64,000 bases of DNA from a bacterium (GTDB lineage: Bacteria; Electryoneota; RPQS01), in the NCBI GenBank assembly GCA_013360195.1, contig JABWCQ010000002.1:126932-190931 (forward strand), given 5' to 3'. Positions 1-8,503 of the stretch are shown here, piece by piece; positions within the stretch are counted from its first letter, which is position 1, and every line of letters starts with the position of its first letter. The notes under the pieces are model-generated. The model was given only the letters and a program-made list of their open reading frames with translations. It ran no database searches and was not told the DNA's origin. A program made the translations under genes and the position numbers.

Positions 1-1
1 T

Positions 2-1870
2 GACAGTCCGACGCAACGCATCGGAGATGCCCTTAACGAAGGCTTTGCCTCGGTAAAGCACCCATTTCCAATGCTCTCTCTCCAGAATTCCTATGACCTG
101 AAAGACATTCAGGAGTTTCACAGGCGGGTTGTTGATGGACTAGAAGGCGAGCTGCCAGAGTACTCCTGCGAATTAAAGTTTGATGGCATATCCATTCTTC
201 TAACATATACTGACGGAATGCTAACAAGAGCGGCCACCCGAGGCGATGGCGAGAGGGGGGACGACATAACCACGAATATCAGAACGATTCGGGGTCTACC
301 TCTCCAATTGGAACCCAAACGCTTGAAACTCGAGGTTCCGAAAGTTTTTCATGTTCGCGGCGAAGTGTACATGCGAACGGATGACTTTTTGTCGTTTAAT
401 CGCGAACAGGTGGCGGAAGGGAAAAAGCCACTGGCAAACCCACGAAACACTGTTGCTGGCTCTTTGAAACTTCTTGATCCAGGGATGGTGGCGCGGCGCC
501 CCTTAAGAGTCGTTTGCTACAGTTTTGAATCTCCAGACGGTGATCTGCGGAGCCATTCGGACGGTCTGCGGACTCTTGATGAATTGGGTTTGCCCGTCAG
601 TCGTGCTTCACAAGTGGCTCGAACCATAGACGAAGCTGTTGATTATTGGAAGTCATGGGAAGCAAAGCGAGACACACTTGACTTCGAGATTGACGGCGTT
701 GTATTGAAAGTGAATTCAATTTCGCAACAGAGGAAGCTTGGAAACACGTCGCGTGCGCCTCGTTGGGCAATTGCCTGCAAGTTCTCCGCTCGCCAAGCTG
801 TCACCGTACTAAACGGCGTTTCATTTCAGATCGGAAGGACCGGCGTTCTAACACCAGTTGCCGAACTTGAGCCGGTTGCTCTGGGGGGGGTTACAGTTCG
901 CCGTGCGACATTGCACAACTTCGACGAAGTTCGACGTCTCGATTTACATTACGGTGATACCGTAATACTCGAGAGAGGCGGTGACGTCATTCCGAAGATA
1001 TCCCGCGTGGTGACCGAGAATCGCTTGCGGCTTTCAAAGCCTGTCATTGAACCCGAGAAGTGTCCGGTTTGTCAATCCGCACTTGAGAGATTGCCTGGCG
1101 AGGTTGCACTCCGTTGCACTAATCCGCTCGATCCTGAAGCAGTAAAGAGGCAAATAGAACACTTTGCGTCAAGGGGTGCCCTCGACATTTCAGGAATGGG
1201 TTTCGAGACGATTAACGAATTGGTTAATCATGGAATCGTCACTGAACCTGCCGATATTTTTTTCTTGACGGCCGAAAACTTACTCTCCCTTCCTGGATTT
1301 GCAAGAAAATCGGCCGAAAAACTAATCGCATCCATTGAATCCGCAAAGGCCGCCGACCTGGATCGCCTTATCTTTGGCCTAGGCATCCGTTTTGTCGGTG
1401 AAAGTACTGCGCGAACTCTGGCCTACAGTTTTGCTGATCTCGAACAGCTTTCCCGGACAAGCATTGCCGAGTTAGAATCTCTACCCGATGTGGGACCAAA
1501 GGTCGCCCAAGCGATTGTTGAGTATTTTTCTACAAAGCAGTGGAGATCAGCGCTTGAAAAACTCAAGCGGGCGGGTGTCAAACTCCAAGGTGCCACACAG
1601 GGAGTGCGGGGCAATATTTTGAGTGGAATGACAATAGTGGTTACAGGGACTCTTACTAAGTATTCCCGGGAAGAAATTGAACGGCTGATATTGGCTCAAG
1701 GTGGAAAGCCAAGTGGGTCAGTGTCAAGGAACACTTCCTTCCTGATCTCCGGCGAAAAGGCTGGTTCGAAGCTGGCAAAAGCAGAATCAATTGGAATACC
1801 CGTCCTTTCAGAAGAGCAGTTTGGCTTGCTACTACAGGGGAAAATAGGTTTAGATTCATTAACAAGATAG
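2..1870 (+). CDS. ligA: NAD-dependent DNA ligase LigA (5' truncated by window edge)
   Basis: Seals nicks in DNA during replication and repair using NAD+. The reading frame is open from base 2, and residues before the first internal ATG (base 71) already match the family (DSPTQRIG near the edge), so the start lies upstream of the window. The adenylated lysine is in ELKFDG (codon 176-178). An OB fold (FQIGRTGVLTPVAELEPV), a zinc-finger region, helix-hairpin-helix repeats (SLPGFARKSAEKLIASI; SLPDVGPKVAQAIVEYF) and a C-terminal BRCT domain (about 1610-1850) follow in the usual order. Oddity: the zinc finger has CPVC and RC, but the expected fourth Cys is Asp (codon 1130-1132, CTNPLDPEA where relatives have CxNPxCPA). 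efp follows after 11 nt. Identity is certain; the zinc-site change is directly visible. Confidence 0.97.
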   Translation, partial: DSPTQRIGDALNEGFASVKHPFPMLSLQNSYDLKDIQEFHRRVVDGLEGELPEYSCELKFDGISILLTYTDGMLTRAATRGDGERGDDITTNIRTIRGLPLQLEPKRLKLEVPKVFHVRGEVYMRTDDFLSFNREQVAEGKKPLANPRNTVAGSLKLLDPGMVARRPLRVVCYSFESPDGDLRSHSDGLRTLDELGLPVSRASQVARTIDEAVDYWKSWEAKRDTLDFEIDGVVLKVNSISQQRKLGNTSRAPRWAIACKFSARQAVTVLNGVSFQIGRTGVLTPVAELEPVALGGVTVRRATLHNFDEVRRLDLHYGDTVILERGGDVIPKISRVVTENRLRLSKPVIEPEKCPVCQSALERLPGEVALRCTNPLDPEAVKRQIEHFASRGALDISGMGFETINELVNHGIVTEPADIFFLTAENLLSLPGFARKSAEKLIASIESAKAADLDRLIFGLGIRFVGESTARTLAYSFADLEQLSRTSIAELESLPDVGPKVAQAIVEYFSTKQWRSALEKLKRAGVKLQGATQGVRGNILSGMTIVVTGTLTKYSREEIERLILAQGGKPSGSVSRNTSFLISGEKAGSKLAKAESIGIPVLSEEQFGLLLQGKIGLDSLTR

Positions 1871-1881
1871 ATAAGTATTTC

Positions 1882-2451
1882 ATGGCAACTACAGCAGACA
1901 TTCGCAAGGGTCTAACCTTGCAGATGGAAGGACAGATTTTTGAAGTCGCAGATTTTCAGCACGTGAAGCCTGGAAAAGGAGGCGCCTTCGTACGCATTAC
2001 TCTCCGCAATGCCCGCACTGGAAGAGTAATTGAACGGACATTGAACTCCGGGGCATCGATTGAAACAGTGCGAGTCGACGGCAAGGATCTTCAATACCTT
2101 TATAACGATGGAGAAAGCTTTCATTTCATGGACCAGGAGTCCTACGAACAATTTCAGTTCACGGGTGAATGGCTCGGTACAAAGGCTCAGTGGATGAAGG
2201 AAGGGGTGGTTTGCAGAGTAAACTTCCTTGAAAGCGAGGCCCTCACCATTGAACTTCCGAATTTTATGGAACTGGAAATCAAAGAAACGGCACCAGGATT
2301 CAAAGGCGACACTGTATCCAATACAGGCAAACCAGCGATTCTCGAAACAGGTGCTGAGATATCAGTCCCACTGTTCTGTGAAATCGGCGATGTCGTAAGG
2401 GTTGATACAAGAACGGGTGAGTATCTTGACCGGGTGAAACGTGCCGGGTAA
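1882..2451 (+). CDS. efp: Elongation factor P
   Basis: Translation factor that binds between the P and E sites of the ribosome and relieves stalling at consecutive prolines. At 189 aa it has the normal length. The N-terminal KOW-like domain carries the loop KPGKGGAF with Lys32 at the tip, the residue that is modified (lysylated, hydroxylated, rhamnosylated if Arg, or 5-aminopentanolylated) in studied bacteria; here it is Lys, with no modification enzyme (EpmA/EarP/YmfI) in the window. Two OB-type domains follow, ending in the typical VRVDTRTGEYLDRV. The ATG at 1882 starts the standard MATTADIRKG N-terminus. It sits between ligA and an OmpA-like gene, only 3 nt from the latter. Confidence 0.97.
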   Translation: MATTADIRKGLTLQMEGQIFEVADFQHVKPGKGGAFVRITLRNARTGRVIERTLNSGASIETVRVDGKDLQYLYNDGESFHFMDQESYEQFQFTGEWLGTKAQWMKEGVVCRVNFLESEALTIELPNFMELEIKETAPGFKGDTVSNTGKPAILETGAEISVPLFCEIGDVVRVDTRTGEYLDRVKRAG

Positions 2452-2454
2452 GAA

Positions 2455-3336
2455 ATGAGCGATTTCCGACCTTTACTGGCTGTAGTAGCTGCGCTCTTGG
2501 CGATTGTGTTTTCTGCAGTCTGGTTTCTAAGGGGTCGGCAACGTTCAACGAAGAGAGGGGGAGGATTCTTAGTCTATGCCATTCTATTGCTAGTTTCCGC
2601 AGTTGTTTTGTGGCAGAAGTCAGAAAAAGCAACGAGTACGTCCCCAGTCGATGTTGACTCAATAGCAAAGACTCCTATTGCGGAAACTGGTGCACAGGAA
2701 AGCATGGGCGACAGCTCGGAGCAAGTTTCCTCACCAGAGCGTGAAATCGGGAGACACTTAGACAGTGACCTCAACAAAGAGCCGTCACAAGAAGCAGCAG
2801 TCTGGACAAAATCAAAGGTATTGATGCCTTTAACTGAAGGCAGGTTAGGAAGCCCTAAACGACACCTACCTTCCGGACATAGTCCTGACAATGGCTCAGC
2901 ACTCCGATCAAACAGGCCTGCAGTTGAAGACTTGATCGAATCACGAATACTTGATGCATTTGATTTCATCGAAGTTCTAGTCCTTAAGTACGGTTCACTT
3001 GCTGAATCGAGCAAGATCCATCCAAAGCATGGTTCGGCTTCCTCTACTATTGAGTTTGTCATCGGAAGCAATGAGCTGAGCCAGCGCAGCATTCGATACC
3101 TGCGCGGTTTGGCACCGGAATTGGCAAGACAATATTCAAGCGGTAACCTTGAAATTCGTGCAGAGACTAGCGAGAGCTTTGCAAGTCCGGGCGAGAGATT
3201 AAACCTTACGAAATCGCGCGCAGAGGCAATAAAGGACGTATTGGTGGCAGAGGGATTCCCTGCCGACAGAATTGTCACAGTCGGTACCGAAAGAGCGGGT
3301 GAGACCCGCGTGAAGTTTATTCACAGGCACAAGTAA
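2455..3336 (+). CDS. Membrane-anchored OmpA/MotB-like C-terminal domain protein
   Basis: A 293-aa protein of unknown specific role. Residues about 5-26 (FRPLLAVVAALLAIVFSAVW) and 37-53 are hydrophobic, giving one or two N-terminal membrane segments; a polar linker of about 110 residues rich in Ser, Glu and Pro follows. The last 90 residues look like an OmpA-type peptidoglycan-associating domain: FVIGSNELSQRSIRYLRGLA, then NLTKSRAEAIKDVLVAEGFP and DRIVTVGTE, which correspond to the SxxRAxxVxxxLxxxGv..ri...G pattern of that family. This suggests anchoring of the inner membrane to the cell wall. The gene begins 3 nt after efp and ends 9 nt before accB, so it is probably in the same transcript. 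The domain call is good but the precise function is unknown. Confidence 0.7.
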   Translation: MSDFRPLLAVVAALLAIVFSAVWFLRGRQRSTKRGGGFLVYAILLLVSAVVLWQKSEKATSTSPVDVDSIAKTPIAETGAQESMGDSSEQVSSPEREIGRHLDSDLNKEPSQEAAVWTKSKVLMPLTEGRLGSPKRHLPSGHSPDNGSALRSNRPAVEDLIESRILDAFDFIEVLVLKYGSLAESSKIHPKHGSASSTIEFVIGSNELSQRSIRYLRGLAPELARQYSSGNLEIRAETSESFASPGERLNLTKSRAEAIKDVLVAEGFPADRIVTVGTERAGETRVKFIHRHK

Positions 3337-3345
3337 GGAAAAACT

Positions 3346-3876
3346 ATGTCCACACGGACTTCCAAAGAGAAACCGAGAATTGATATCGGTGAGATCCAGA
3401 AGCTCATTCGAATGATTGAGCGAAGCCCTATCAATGAGTTTGAGCTTGTTGAAAGTGATCTCAAGATTCGTATCTCAAAAAACGGCATCTCCAGTCAGCT
3501 GATTCCGGCTGGAATGCAGCTTCCGGCTGTGCCACTTGGCTATTCGGCGCCAGCGCCATTAGCTGCAATGCAATCGCTGCCTACTGCTTCACCGGTAACT
3601 GCTGCAAGTGTTCAGTCTGCGCCTACAGCGAACATTGTTGAAGTTAAGGCGCCGATGGTTGGGACTTTTTATCGTGCGCCTTCTCCTGATGCCGATCCCT
3701 ATGTGCGAGTCGGTGATATCGTAGAAATCGGGAAAGTGATGTGCATCATCGAAGCGATGAAGCTGATGAACGAGATTGAGGCCGAATTCAAAGGCAAGAT
3801 TGTAGATGTTTTGGTTGAGAATGCGCAGCCGGTTGAGTTTGGGCAAGTAATGTTCCGAATCGAAAGAATTGGCTGA
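3346..3876 (+). CDS. accB: Biotin carboxyl carrier protein of acetyl-CoA carboxylase
   Basis: Carries biotin between the carboxylase and carboxyltransferase halves of acetyl-CoA carboxylase, the first committed step of fatty acid synthesis. The protein is 176 aa. The N-terminus ([20 protein letters not shown]) is the usual helical segment, followed by an Ala/Pro-rich linker (about 60-100) and a biotinyl domain with the attachment motif EAMKLMNE, biotinylated Lys139 (codon 3760-3762). It overlaps accC by one base (TGATG at 3874-3878), typical of translational coupling. The accA and accD genes for the carboxyltransferase are not in the window. The ATG at 3346 is preceded by aaggaaaa. Confidence 0.97.
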   Translation: MSTRTSKEKPRIDIGEIQKLIRMIERSPINEFELVESDLKIRISKNGISSQLIPAGMQLPAVPLGYSAPAPLAAMQSLPTASPVTAASVQSAPTANIVEVKAPMVGTFYRAPSPDADPYVRVGDIVEIGKVMCIIEAMKLMNEIEAEFKGKIVDVLVENAQPVEFGQVMFRIERIG

Positions 3877-5228
3877 TGTTTAACAAGGTACTTGTAGCGA
3901 ATCGTGGCGAAATTGCACTCCGCGTGATTCGTGCATGCAAGGATTTAGGCCTGAAAACCGTTGCAGTGTTTTCTACTGCTGATCGTGATTCATTGCACGT
4001 TCGTTTTGCCGATGAGTCTGTCTGTATCGGTCCTGCTTCTGCTTCGCAAAGTTATTTATCTCCCAAGTCAATAATTTCTGCCGCGGAAATCACTGGTGCG
4101 GACGCAATCCATCCGGGATATGGCTTTATGGCCGAGAATTCGGATTTTGCGCAAATCTGCCTTGCACACGAAATTGTGTGGATAGGCCCCGATCCGAAAG
4201 TGATTGACATGATGGGTAACAAATCGGAAGCCAAGCGAACAATGATCGCTGCAGGTTGTCCGGTTGTTCCCGGCAGTGACGGACCAGTTTCGGATGCAGC
4301 AGAAGCAAGACAGCTTGCTGAAAAGTTTGGGCTCCCTGTGATGATCAAAGCGGTAGCGGGCGGCGGCGGCCGCGGCATGCGGCTGGTACAGGACATGAAT
4401 GCTGTTGAAACCTCATTTGAAATGGCGAGTGCAGAAGCAGAGGCCGCGTTTTCAAACGGAGATTTATATCTTGAAAAGGCGATTGTCAATCCAAGACATA
4501 TTGAGATACAAGTATTGGGAGACGGCAAGGGCGGGTGCATTCATCTGGGCGAGCGAGATTGCTCCATGCAGCGACGACACCAGAAATTGATTGAAGAGTC
4601 GCCTTCACCTGCGGTAGATGCCAAGTTACGCGAACTGATGGGCAGAACGGCCGTCCAGGCGGCCGGGGCTATTAATTACTCAGGCGCGGGCACGATGGAG
4701 TTTCTACTTGACCGCGACGGGCACTTCTATTTCATGGAAATGAATACGCGCATTCAAGTTGAGCATCCTGTCACTGAAATGGTAACGGGAATCGATTTGG
4801 TAAAGTGGCAACTTCTCGTCGCTCAAGGTGAAGATCTCCCGAAACAGAAGGACATTCAAATTCGAGGACACGCAATTGAATGCCGCGTGAATGCGGAAGA
4901 TGCAACACGTGGGTTTCTGCCGTCCCCAGGAAACGTCGCAGCTTGGAACTTGCCAGGAGGTCCTGGCGTGCGAGTTGACACTCATGTTTATCAAGGCTAC
5001 ACGATACCACCGTATTACGATAGCCTGATTGCCAAGCTTATTGTATATGGAGCAACACGTGAGGAAGCACTCGCAAGATGCAGGCGAGCATTGTCTGAGT
5101 TTGTAGTGGAGGGAATTCACACTACCATTCCATTTCATTTGGAAATGCTCTCAACAGATGCTTTTGTCAGCGGAAACGTGCATACTAAATGGGTCGAACA
5201 ATACATGGAACAGCAAGCGAAAGCTTGA
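3876..5228 (+). CDS. accC: Biotin carboxylase subunit of acetyl-CoA carboxylase
   Basis: Carboxylates the biotin on AccB using ATP and bicarbonate. The 450-aa length matches the family. The N-terminal domain starts [20 protein letters not shown]; the ATP-grasp region contains the glycine-rich loop [13 protein letters not shown] (about 158-170), the catalytic segment [25 protein letters not shown], and [16 protein letters not shown] near residue 285-300. The C-terminal half includes [12 protein letters not shown] and the biotin-binding lid region. The start codon overlaps the accB stop. It lies upstream of gcvH after 44 nt, so the acc and gcv genes may share a transcript. No missing catalytic residue was noticed. 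Confidence 0.98.
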   Translation: MFNKVLVANRGEIALRVIRACKDLGLKTVAVFSTADRDSLHVRFADESVCIGPASASQSYLSPKSIISAAEITGADAIHPGYGFMAENSDFAQICLAHEIVWIGPDPKVIDMMGNKSEAKRTMIAAGCPVVPGSDGPVSDAAEARQLAEKFGLPVMIKAVAGGGGRGMRLVQDMNAVETSFEMASAEAEAAFSNGDLYLEKAIVNPRHIEIQVLGDGKGGCIHLGERDCSMQRRHQKLIEESPSPAVDAKLRELMGRTAVQAAGAINYSGAGTMEFLLDRDGHFYFMEMNTRIQVEHPVTEMVTGIDLVKWQLLVAQGEDLPKQKDIQIRGHAIECRVNAEDATRGFLPSPGNVAAWNLPGGPGVRVDTHVYQGYTIPPYYDSLIAKLIVYGATREEALARCRRALSEFVVEGIHTTIPFHLEMLSTDAFVSGNVHTKWVEQYMEQQAKA

Positions 5229-5272
5229 TTTGAAGATAACAAATAACTTAAAACCTTCAAGGATTACATACA

Positions 5273-5656
5273 ATGAATATCCCTTCTGGGTATCTGTACA
5301 CCAAGGAGCATGAATGGGTCAAACTCGAAGGCGACATCGCGTCGGTAGGTATCACCGACTTCGCACAAGGCGAACTAGGAGATGTAGTCTTCGTTCAATT
5401 GCCAAGTATTGGCAGCAAGGCTGTACAAGGTGACAGCTTTGGCACGATTGAAGCCGTCAAAGCAGTCGCAGAACTTTATTCACCTCTTTCAGGTGAAGTT
5501 GTTGAAGTCAATTCTGAATTGTCGGCAACCCCGGAAATTATAAACAGAGAGCCTTACAGCAGCGGCTGGATAGTCAAAATACGCCCAACTAATTTTGAAG
5601 CTGAGCGACTCAATTTGCTTTCACCTGAAGCTTATAAAGACTTAACAAGCGCCTGA
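5273..5656 (+). CDS. gcvH: Glycine cleavage system H protein
   Basis: Lipoyl carrier that shuttles the aminomethyl group between the P, T and L proteins of glycine cleavage. It is 127 aa, the normal size, with the H-protein signature from YTKEHEWVK through GITDFAQGELGDVVFVQLP to the lipoylation site IEAVKAVAELYSPLSGEV; Lys63 is the expected lipoyl-lysine. The ATG at 5273 follows the purine-rich caaggattacatac. It precedes the two P-protein genes. The gene for the T protein (gcvT) is not in the window, and the 44-nt gap upstream is too short to hold a glycine riboswitch. Confidence 0.97.
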   Translation: MNIPSGYLYTKEHEWVKLEGDIASVGITDFAQGELGDVVFVQLPSIGSKAVQGDSFGTIEAVKAVAELYSPLSGEVVEVNSELSATPEIINREPYSSGWIVKIRPTNFEAERLNLLSPEAYKDLTSA

Positions 5657-5681
5657 CAGCGGGCAAGAACTACTTAGACTA

Positions 5682-7037
5682 ATGCGCTACATTCCGAATA
5701 CCCCCGATGATCGCAGAGAAATGCTGCGCGAAATCGGGGTCTCGTCATTTGAAGAGCTTCTCGGATCGATTCCGACTCCTCTTCGCCTAAATCGTCAGCT
5801 TACAATTCCAGATGGGCAGTCCGAGTGGCAAGTACGTCGAGACCTGACCCAAATGGCAGAAAAGAATCTAAATGCCACAGGGCATGCGTGCTTCATGGGC
5901 GCAGGAAGTTATGATCATTATGTTCCAGCTGCAGTAAATGCAATCGCGTCGCGTAGCGAATTCGTGACTGCATATACTCCATACCAGCCGGAAGTGGCAC
6001 AGGGAACCCTGCAAGTCATTTTCGAGTTTCAATCAATGATTTGCGAACTCTATGGCATGCCAGTTGCGAATGCGAGCTTGTATGACTGCGGCACAGCGTT
6101 GTCAGAAGCAGTTTCGATGGCTCGAGCGCATACAAAGCGTACTCGTATCGTCTGGAGTGAGGCAGTTCACCCTTCGTACCGGCGTGTTGCACAAACCAAT
6201 AACTTAGCATTGGGAACGTCATTTGACATCGCGCATTGTCCGAACGGACAGCAAACGATGGACTCAATATCGATGTTACTTGGTGATGATGTCGCAGCGT
6301 TGGTACTTCAGTATCCGAATTTCTACGGATTAGTTGACGACCTTTCTCAGTTAGTTGAACGCGCACACTCGCACGGATCACTTGTGATATTCATTACAGA
6401 CCCGCTTGCCATGGGACTTTACACTTCACCGGGACAACTCGGTGCTGATATTGTAGTAGGTGAAGGTCAATCACTTGGCAACTACATGTCATATGGCGGC
6501 CCGTACCTAGGCTTGTTCGCTGCAAGTAACGAGCTCACGCGCCTGGTTCCTGGCAGAATAGTTGGCATTACGAAAGATGTGGACGGACGCCGTGGTTTTG
6601 TTTTGACACTTCAAACCCGCGAGCAGCACATAAGGCGTGACAAAGCAACTTCTAACATCTGCACTAATCAAGGTCTCATTGCCGCCCGTGCAACGTTTTA
6701 CCTTTCACTTCTCGGTCCACAGGGTCTAAAAGCGGTTGGCGAAGCTTGCTGTCGGCGAACACAGTACTTGATAGAGAAGTTGCGCAGTATTCCAGGTTTC
6801 AGCATTGCCCACGAGGGTCACCATTTCCGCGAGTTTCTTCTTCGAGTCCCAGGTGATGCGCGACATTTCTACAAGTATATGGCTGACAATGGTATTCTTG
6901 CCGGAGTCCCTCTAACAAAGTTCGGAATAAACGATGAACGAGGTATTCTGGTCGCCCTGACGGAAACGCGTACGAAGGTGGAGATTGACTCGTACGTCTC
7001 GCTTGCAAGCGAATACGCATCAGGAGGTTCAAAGTGA
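5682..7037 (+). CDS. gcvPA: Glycine dehydrogenase (decarboxylating) subunit 1
   Basis: N-terminal half of a split P protein, which decarboxylates glycine with PLP and passes the aminomethyl group to GcvH. The 451-aa length fits the PA subunit. Recognisable segments: RYIPNTPDDRREMLREIGV at the N-terminus, CFMGAGSYDHYVPAAV, YTPYQPEVAQGTLQVIFEFQ, YDCGTALSEAVSMA, GEGQSLGNYMSYGGPYLGLF and TLQTREQHIRRDKATSNICT. This part is homologous to the PLP half but lacks the PLP lysine, which is in subunit 2. It overlaps gcvPB by 4 nt. The two-gene arrangement is found in Gram-positives, Thermotogae, archaea and several candidate phyla, unlike the single gcvP of Proteobacteria. Confidence 0.97.
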   Translation: MRYIPNTPDDRREMLREIGVSSFEELLGSIPTPLRLNRQLTIPDGQSEWQVRRDLTQMAEKNLNATGHACFMGAGSYDHYVPAAVNAIASRSEFVTAYTPYQPEVAQGTLQVIFEFQSMICELYGMPVANASLYDCGTALSEAVSMARAHTKRTRIVWSEAVHPSYRRVAQTNNLALGTSFDIAHCPNGQQTMDSISMLLGDDVAALVLQYPNFYGLVDDLSQLVERAHSHGSLVIFITDPLAMGLYTSPGQLGADIVVGEGQSLGNYMSYGGPYLGLFAASNELTRLVPGRIVGITKDVDGRRGFVLTLQTREQHIRRDKATSNICTNQGLIAARATFYLSLLGPQGLKAVGEACCRRTQYLIEKLRSIPGFSIAHEGHHFREFLLRVPGDARHFYKYMADNGILAGVPLTKFGINDERGILVALTETRTKVEIDSYVSLASEYASGGSK

Positions 7038-8503
7038 GTAGAGAAGTCATATCTATGCAGCGAGAGACAGAGCTTATCTTCGAGCGTAGTAGACCGGGCA
7101 GAGTTGGATTTCAATCACCGCCCACTCCTGATGAGATGCCTCAATGCGAAATTCCTCCTCGCCTAAGCAGGGCTGCAGCGCCGCGATTGCCTGAAGCTGC
7201 CGAAAACACAGTTGTCAGACATTACGTTGATTTGTCGACACGAAACCACCACATTGATCGCGACTTCTACCCCTTGGGTTCTTGTACGATGAAGTACAAC
7301 CCAAAGATAAACGATGAGCTTGCAGCATTACCGGGATTTTCCGGATTGAGTCCGTGGCAGCCAGCTCCGACTGTGCAAGGAGCCCTTGAGTTGCTGGGTG
7401 AACTATCAGATTCACTGCTTGAGATAACGGGAATGGACAACATCACGTTGCAACCCGCCGCTGGTGCTCAAGGGGAATTCACAGCTCTTCTAATGTTCCG
7501 TGCCTATCATATGATGAATGGCAACGTTAGAAAGCGGATTATCATTCCCGACAGTGCACACGGAACGAACCCCGCCTCCATTGTATTATCTGGATACGCC
7601 GTTACGCAACTACCGTCTGATTCGAACGGTTTGATGGATATGGACGCTCTGAAAAGAGCGCTGGACGATGACGTCGCCGGACTAATGATTACTAATCCCA
7701 ATACACTCGGGCTGTTTGAAACAAACATATCTAGGATCATTGATCTCGTGCATGATGTTGGCGGCCTTGTATATATGGACGGCGCAAATCTTAATGCACT
7801 AATGGGAATATCGCGACCGGGCGACATGGGTTTCGATGCCTGCCACATGAATTTGCACAAAACCTTTTCCACACCTCATGGCGGCGGTGGACCTGGAAGT
7901 GGTCCAGTCGCTATCAAGGCTAAGCTTGCGAAGTTTCTTCCGGTACCCGTGCTTGAAAAGAAAGGGAACGTTTTCTCGTGGGATTGGAATCGACCGGATT
8001 CCATCGGATCTGTTCACACATACTACGGAAATTTCGGGATGCATGTTCGCGCTCTTGCGTATATCCGTAGTCTTGGGGGAAACGGGCTGCGCGCAATAAG
8101 TGAAAATGCCATAATCAACGCGAATTACCTCAGGAAGAAGCTGTCCCCAACGTATCAGATATACATTGACAAGCCTTGCATGCATGAGGCAGTCTTTTCC
8201 GGGAACAATCAGAAGTCAAAGGGGGTGCGTACTACTGATATTGCGAAACGTCTTCTTGACTACGGCTTTCACCCACCGACTGTCTATTTTCCTCTAATCG
8301 TTCCGGAGTGTCTGATGATAGAACCGACTGAGAGTGAGACCAAGGAAACCCTGGATGAGTTTGCAGAGGTGATGTTGAAGATCGACAAGGAGGCATCGGA
8401 GTCACCTGATGTCCTAAAACAGGCGCCTCATACCACTCCTGTTAGAAGACTTGATGAAGCCGGCGCAGCAAGAAATCTCAAAATCAAGTACTTCAACGAT
8501 TAG
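7034..8503 (+). CDS. gcvPB: Glycine dehydrogenase (decarboxylating) subunit 2
   Basis: C-terminal, PLP-carrying half of the split glycine decarboxylase; 489 aa. The PLP-binding lysine is Lys276 in NLHKTFSTPHGGGGPGSGP. Other family segments are FYPLGSCTMKYNPKINDE, PAAGAQGEFTALLMFRAYH, IIPDSAHGTNPAS and TYYGNFGMHVRALAYIRSLG. The start is GTG at 7034 inside a GTGA overlap with the gcvPA stop, with a strong ribosome site AGGAGGT at 7022-7028. The C-terminus overlaps the beginning of the next open frame (dinG-like). Together with gcvH and gcvPA it supplies the P and H parts of the complex; gcvT and the lipoamide dehydrogenase must be elsewhere. Confidence 0.98.
   Translation: MSREVISMQRETELIFERSRPGRVGFQSPPTPDEMPQCEIPPRLSRAAAPRLPEAAENTVVRHYVDLSTRNHHIDRDFYPLGSCTMKYNPKINDELAALPGFSGLSPWQPAPTVQGALELLGELSDSLLEITGMDNITLQPAAGAQGEFTALLMFRAYHMMNGNVRKRIIIPDSAHGTNPASIVLSGYAVTQLPSDSNGLMDMDALKRALDDDVAGLMITNPNTLGLFETNISRIIDLVHDVGGLVYMDGANLNALMGISRPGDMGFDACHMNLHKTFSTPHGGGGPGSGPVAIKAKLAKFLPVPVLEKKGNVFSWDWNRPDSIGSVHTYYGNFGMHVRALAYIRSLGGNGLRAISENAIINANYLRKKLSPTYQIYIDKPCMHEAVFSGNNQKSKGVRTTDIAKRLLDYGFHPPTVYFPLIVPECLMIEPTESETKETLDEFAEVMLKIDKEASESPDVLKQAPHTTPVRRLDEAGAARNLKIKYFND

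Noticed and set aside
2574-3278. 234-aa open frame on the - strand opposite the OmpA-like gene
   Set aside because: No recognisable domain, Ser-rich shadow composition, and the opposite strand has a membrane segment and OmpA-like domain in a tight operon.
5229-5272. Glycine riboswitch before gcvH
   Set aside because: The gap is only 44 nt and shows no paired aptamer structure.
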